DNA of 12,500 nucleotides from Halisarca cf. caerulea (lineage: Eukaryota; Porifera; Demospongiae; Chondrillida; Halisarcidae), in assembly GCA_963170055.1 (NCBI GenBank), contig CAUJGJ010000434.1, positions 736,617 to 749,116 of the forward strand. The letters are read 5' to 3'. Made by a program: the position numbers and the translations under genes. Positions 1 through 12,500 of this stretch are shown piece by piece; position 1 is the first letter of the stretch; every line of letters begins with the position of its first letter. The notes beneath the pieces were generated by a model. That model saw nothing but the letters and a program-made list of their open reading frames with translations, did no database searches and was not told the DNA's origin.

Positions 1-168
1 TCCAGGCATAAAGCTGAGGTGGCTGCCTTGGAAGAGTGTGTCTCACACTTGCAGAGAGAGAACAAAGCAGCTCAAACTGACAGGAAGAATCTCATTACTA
101 CAAATTCTGAAAAAGAAATTGACAAATTACATAATGTGGAGAGAGAGGAGAAGATCAAACCTTTGCAA
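1..168 (+). CDS. Gene A coiled-coil exon (5' end outside window)
   Basis: Frame 1 is open throughout and ends CAA|GTGAGA in phase 0. The peptide includes AEVAALEECVSHLQRENKAA, with heptad-like hydrophobic spacing. It is nearly identical to exon 13 of gene B. The two copies differ by two compensating small indels near codons 38-47, so the frame is kept and both copies appear to be under coding constraint. Confidence 0.8.
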
Positions 169-1495
169 GTGAGACTGTTCTTCATGTATGAGATGCATAG
201 AAGTGCTTGTGTATACTTGTGGTGTGTAACACCCCTGTGTGTATTTTAGGGCACATCCACCGCCATTATTAGCCTGGTTTAAAATTTCTTTGCCATGACA
301 TTGTCTATTATATGCATAATGAAACCTTTCCAAACCGAATCTTCTGTGATCTGGAACCCTTCCTATAAACTGGATGTGTTTTCAATCCTGCTCTCTATAT
401 TTGCTGTACATTATTATTATGTAGAACCTCTCTAATCTGGAAACTATAGCTATTCTTAGCTGAACATTTTCTTCAGTCCCAAGTGTGTTTGGTTTAGAGA
501 CTCTGAGAATGCACGGTATTAAGATGGTTTGGCAGTAATATTTGCTCCAAATTTGACTCTAATAACAATCCTGGTTTGATTTACATGGAAAGTTACGTAT
601 TTCCCAGCAATGGGTTGCAAAAATGGGGTTTGTCTCCACACCGTTGGACATTTTGTTGCAATTATGGTGTCCATTTTGTTTGGACAGGGCTCTAAGCAAG
701 TTTACCAGTGAGACGAGTACAATATTTCTACATGCGTATATGTGTGCATGCATGTGTACATGTATGTACGTGTGCATGTGTATGTGCATGCATGCGTGTG
801 TGCATGTATGTGTATATATGTGTGTGTACGTACATGCATGTGCATGTGCATGTGTGTGTACGTATACATGTGCATGCGCATGTGTGTGTTTGTATGTGTG
901 CATACGAACATACAGTACATGGACAATTAAAAATGATTTTTGCGATGAGTTTGGTGAATCTGAACCCATTTTCAAAAGTCATGAAATTAGAATGTCCCTA
1001 GAACATTTCGGTTGTGAGGGTCTGTCTATTGGGTTTGGCAGAAGATGCAGACCTCATGCATGCATGGCTGCTACAAAGGGATGTCATTAAAACTTAATTG
1101 ATTAGCTGTTATCATTATATAATTATAGTATTAATTGTTTTACATTTAGGGGAAATGTCAGAACCAGACAGATGAAGTGAGTCCAGCCGAGTATCAAATG
1201 TGACTTGTCAGTATGTGTGCACATCTATACAATGTCATCAAGTCACATTGCATGATTGGTATCCTACAGTTTGTATAAATAATATTATGCATTCTAAGAT
1301 ATTCTCTAGTTAACTTTACTGTATAGTCTAGCTTGTGTAAAAAACTAATGGCCTTACTTTAATCCTATACCTTTGCTACACTCAATGAAGTAATGAGATG
1401 TTCTTATACATGCAACTTTGTGTATGATTGTTTCTCCACTGTTATCTTCTACTCAGCCTCCGGAGGAAATTAGATCAGTTTTAGAAGAAACTTAG
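1..1495 (+). CDS. Gene A, 3' end: C-terminal coiled coil of a tandem paralogue of gene B (partial)
   Basis: Three exons can be joined in phase 0: 1-168 (cut by the window edge), 1150-1176 and 1457-1495, giving 77 residues and a TAG stop. The first exon is a charged coiled coil (56 residues, rich in E, K, Q and R). The second encodes nine residues with a Lys-Cys-Gln core. The last encodes PPEEIRSVLEET. Donors are GTGAGA and GTGAGT, and acceptors end in TTTAG and CTCAG. The first exon and its intron start match the exon at 12170-12358, so this is the end of an upstream copy of the kinase/coiled-coil gene. Its kinase would lie about 9 kb before the window. Function is inferred from gene B only. 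No canonical AATAAA lies close after the stop; the first one seen is at 1945-1950. Confidence 0.7.
169..1149 (+). other. Gene A intron, with transposon-like fragment and alternating Pu-Py repeat
   Basis: No further exon was seen. The first ~110 bp match the intron after 12358. At 423-445 and 490-510 there are facing fragments (CTCTCTAAT..., ...TTTAGAGAC) that resemble decayed DNA-transposon ends. A TG/CA/ATGC tract occupies about 731-918. Confidence 0.55.
731..918. repeat. Degenerate TG/CATG alternating purine-pyrimidine tract
   Basis: Nearly continuous alternation of TG, CA, TA and GCATGC units, many of them self-complementary (TGCATGCA, GTACGTAC). Open frames here on both strands are Cys/Met/Val/His low-complexity artefacts. 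Confidence 0.85.
1150..1176 (+). CDS. Gene A 27-nt microexon
   Basis: TTACATTTAG|27 nt|GTGAGT encodes GKCQNQTDE. It has the same length, phase (0-0) and Cys-Gln core as the microexons at 6829-6855 (EECQFLQEQ) and 10562-10588 (DECQVLQIE). That three-fold match is the main reason to accept such a short exon. Unlike those two, it is not followed by a UBAN exon. Confidence 0.6.
1457..1495 (+). CDS. Gene A terminal coding exon
   Basis: A pyrimidine-rich acceptor (TTATCTTCTACTCAG) is followed by 12 codons, PPEEIRSVLEET, then TAG. It is in phase with the microexon. The short acidic tail has no recognised domain. It replaces the UBAN exon that follows the other two microexons. Confidence 0.55.
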   Translation, partial: PPEEIRSVLEET

Positions 1496-1761
1496 TCACA
1501 GCCTTTTCCAAACTTGACTGATATTGTATTGCATGTATTTATGTATTGTATAATCTATGTATATTATTGCCTACTATCCTCCACCCTATCTGACGTACCT
1601 GCAAGATGGTATGGCCTTGTATGAGCCCGAGCTGAAACCTAGCCTATATACCTACATACATACCCATGCCTAACTAAATAATTGCCCATATGTCATATGA
1701 TTCTAATATACTCTAATGAGAAGGGTGATCGATGAGACAAACCCCTTCTTGGACATATAAG

Positions 1762-1781
1762 GGGGGTGGGGCGCCACCCCC
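1762..1781. repeat. GC-rich hairpin (8-bp arms)
   Basis: GGGGGTGG at 1762-1769 pairs perfectly with CCACCCCC at 1774-1781 across a 4-nt loop. It lies 270 bp after the gene A stop. A role in 3' end formation is possible but unproven. Confidence 0.6.
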
Positions 1782-1944
1782 AGGTGCCACCTCATGCATT
1801 CAATGCTCTTAACCTCATCATGCAGGGGGTATTGCACAACCCCATGTAAGCGTAAAAGGTAGTCTGGGCCCCTGGGAATTTGATAAAGCACCTGGGGATA
1901 ACACCCACACCCACCCTTTCACGCCCCTAAGGGCGGAGAAAATG

Positions 1945-1950
1945 AATAAA
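1945..1950 (+). promoter_or_regulatory. AATAAA, possible distal polyadenylation signal of gene A
   Basis: This is the first canonical hexamer after the gene A stop, but it is 450 nt away. It follows a small inverted repeat, CGCCC/GGGCG (1922-1926, 1931-1935). Chance occurrence is quite possible in AT-rich DNA. Confidence 0.25.
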
Positions 1951-2021
1951 AAAATGGACAGCAGAAGTCAGCAGCTACGCATGCACGAAGAAGGCCAGGA
2001 CCACGTGACACATGAGCACAC

Positions 2022-2033
2022 TGCGCATGCGCA
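2022..2033. promoter_or_regulatory. NRF1-like palindromic site
   Basis: TGCGCATGCGCA is a perfect 12-bp palindrome and matches the known NRF1 consensus core (GCGCANGCGC). A CACGTG E-box sits at 2002-2007, and another at 2277-2282. CpG is rare in most of the window, so this cluster stands out. It is 1.2 kb before the gene B ATG. Confidence 0.4.
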
Positions 2034-2075
2034 TACCCATGTGTGTACTGCTTATAATTATGCCAAGTGTAACGT

Positions 2076-2110
2076 CAGGCCTGGGTGTTCGAGCCGCCCC
2101 CCCAGGCCTG
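2076..2110. repeat. Perfect 10-bp inverted repeat around a C-rich loop
   Basis: CAGGCCTGGG at 2076-2085 is the exact reverse complement of CCCAGGCCTG at 2101-2110, with a 15-nt loop. The flanking TAACGTC and GGCGTTA extend the symmetry imperfectly, so it could be a decayed mobile-element terminus. Confidence 0.6.
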
Positions 2111-2501
2111 TAAGCATGCCAGGCGTTACGGATAGCGTCATTAACCCCATTCAACTACGTTAAATTCCATTTATATAAAGTGCTAACTGTTGAAGTTTCT
2201 CTTCTTTATAATTATGTTTTTTTTACACATATGCATCAGATTCTGTTTGTGTCAAAACCAAACGTGCACGTGATCAGAATGCTGTAATAATAATTATAGT
2301 ACAGTACGTGGGCGCCTGGTAATCACATACTCTCCGGATCAGGCGAGGTGTATATAGCAAGCAATGTTATTGATTTCTCATTGCAGGGTAGCTATAACTG
2401 ACTTGGATTATAACTTACATTTACAGTGCTATTCTTATCAGCAGTATGATTAATATATTAATTCTTTGAATATAAATGATTTGAAATTCTTATTCCTATA
2501 T

Positions 2502-2576
2502 CCAGAATATTCCTTTAAGTGGCATTCCTTTAAGCAGTTCTCTTACTACAGTCCATTAACCAGAATATTCCTTTAA
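2502..2576. repeat. 17-bp direct repeat
   Basis: CCAGAATATTCCTTTAA occurs at 2502-2518 and 2560-2576, with a partial copy (ATTCCTTTAAG) between them. It looks like the remains of a short tandem or dispersed repeat. Confidence 0.7.
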
Positions 2577-2773
2577 CCTTTATGTGATTAAGCGAGGCCC
2601 ACTGTACATTATATAATAGCTATATAGCAGTGAACCAATACTCAAATTGAATGTTATCTATGTATATTATATATAAACCTCACGGCAATCTGTGGTATTT
2701 TGCAAGCTAGTAAGCATGCAGCTGCAAATTCATTATACAGTAGTTTACACACAAACCTGCATGTAAATGTATA

Positions 2774-2799
2774 CAGACACACACGCATGTACACACGTA

Positions 2800-2846
<47 letters not shown>

Positions 2847-2862
2847 TCTATGCACACACACA

Positions 2863-2902
<40 letters not shown>

Positions 2903-2938
2903 TGCACACACACACACATGTGCACACATGTGCATATG
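2774..2938. repeat. (CA)n microsatellite, interrupted
   Basis: Two main CA blocks are separated by TATCTATG, with ACATGTGC-type edges. It is intergenic, about 300 bp before gene B. Thr-His open frames here are artefacts. Confidence 0.95.
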
Positions 2939-3130
2939 TGTGGAACCCTCTGGGCATGAAAGTCAAGGGACTGATGAAAAGAATTAATTGAAATAGTTCT
3001 TTATGGCTAGGTATATCCATCAATATATCCTATAAATTGTCCACACTAGCCAGAATTTGAAAAATAGTAATTAATAATAAAAATTATAATTAATAATTAG
3101 TAATTATTAATAAAAATAGTAATCTATGAC

Positions 3131-3139
3131 TATATATAG
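3131..3139 (+). promoter_or_regulatory. TATA-like box upstream of gene B
   Basis: TATATATAG lies 93 bp upstream of the start codon, just after a very AT-rich stretch (3060-3120). Spacing allows a short 5' leader. AT-rich DNA yields such motifs by chance, so this is tentative. Confidence 0.3.
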
Positions 3140-3231
3140 CCTAGCTATAAACTATAAAGGCTAGTTATAAACCCCAGGGCCATTTTCCGCTTTTGTATGG
3201 TAACGCTAGACCAGACTTTCATGATTGGTAA

Positions 3232-12358
<9,127 letters not shown>

Positions 12359-12500
12359 GTGAGACTGCTCCTCATGTATGAGTCATGTAGAAGTGCTTGT
12401 GTGCATGTGGTGTGAAACACCCGTGTGTATATTTTAGGGGCACTTCCACCATCATTATTAGCCTACGATTAAAATCTCATGTTTGCCAAGAATAGAATGC
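12359..12500 (+). other. Start of intron 13 of gene B
   Basis: The sequence is recognisably homologous to gene A intron 169-300 (shared GAAGTGCTTGTGT, AACACCC, CATTATTAGCCT), so the duplication includes non-coding DNA. Confidence 0.75.

Larger units (their letters stand above)
1496..3231. other. Intergenic spacer between gene A and gene B
   Basis: No supportable coding exon. From 5' to 3' it holds an AT-rich presumed 3' region of gene A, a GC-rich block (about 1740-2110) with hairpins, CACGTG motifs and an NRF1-like palindrome, a 17-bp direct repeat, a CA microsatellite, and AT-rich sequence leading to a TATA-like element. Confidence 0.6.

Noticed and set aside
420..510. Autonomous DNA transposon
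   Set aside because: Only short decayed terminal-like fragments are visible, with no transposase frame.
1703..1891. Minus-strand frame of 62 codons in the spacer
   Set aside because: No recognised motif, overlaps GC-rich hairpins, and has no supporting splice or promoter signals.

Overview
The window looks like genomic DNA from an early-branching metazoan, most likely a demosponge such as Amphimedon. The support is GT-AG introns of 59 bp to about 1.2 kb, AT-rich spacers, many CA/TG microsatellites and metazoan-type signalling domains. The species call is an inference. No bacterial, organellar, tRNA or rRNA features were seen. All supported genes are on the + strand.

Layout: (1) 1-1495 is the 3' end of gene A: a coiled-coil exon, a 27-nt microexon and a short terminal exon ending in TAG. 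(2) 1496-3231 is the intergenic spacer, with GC-rich hairpins, an NRF1-like palindrome, CACGTG motifs, a CA microsatellite and an AT-rich stretch with a TATA-like box just before the next gene. (3) 3232-12358 is gene B, read here as 13 phase-compatible exons. Exons 1-2 encode a complete protein kinase domain. Exons 3-13 encode a long coiled coil that contains two copies of a motif matching the UBAN ubiquitin-binding coil of NEMO, optineurin and ABIN. The visible coding sequence is exactly 743 codons and continues past the window. Gene A and gene B are tandem paralogues: the last exon of B (12170-12358) and its following intron closely match window position 1 onward at an offset of 12,190 bp. 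The gene A tail therefore predicts how gene B ends outside the window.

The main point of interest is architecture. In vertebrates the UBAN adaptors (NEMO, optineurin) bind a separate kinase (IKK, TBK1). Here one reading frame appears to join a kinase to two UBAN modules. The join rests on one intron (5048-6289), which is phase-compatible and completes the last kinase helix. If that intron is retained, a kinase-only protein of 272 residues results. The introns hold roughly 2 kb of CA/TG repeat, three minisatellites, a MITE-like hairpin and several smaller hairpins. The CA and TG tracts lie in opposite orientation around both UBAN modules.
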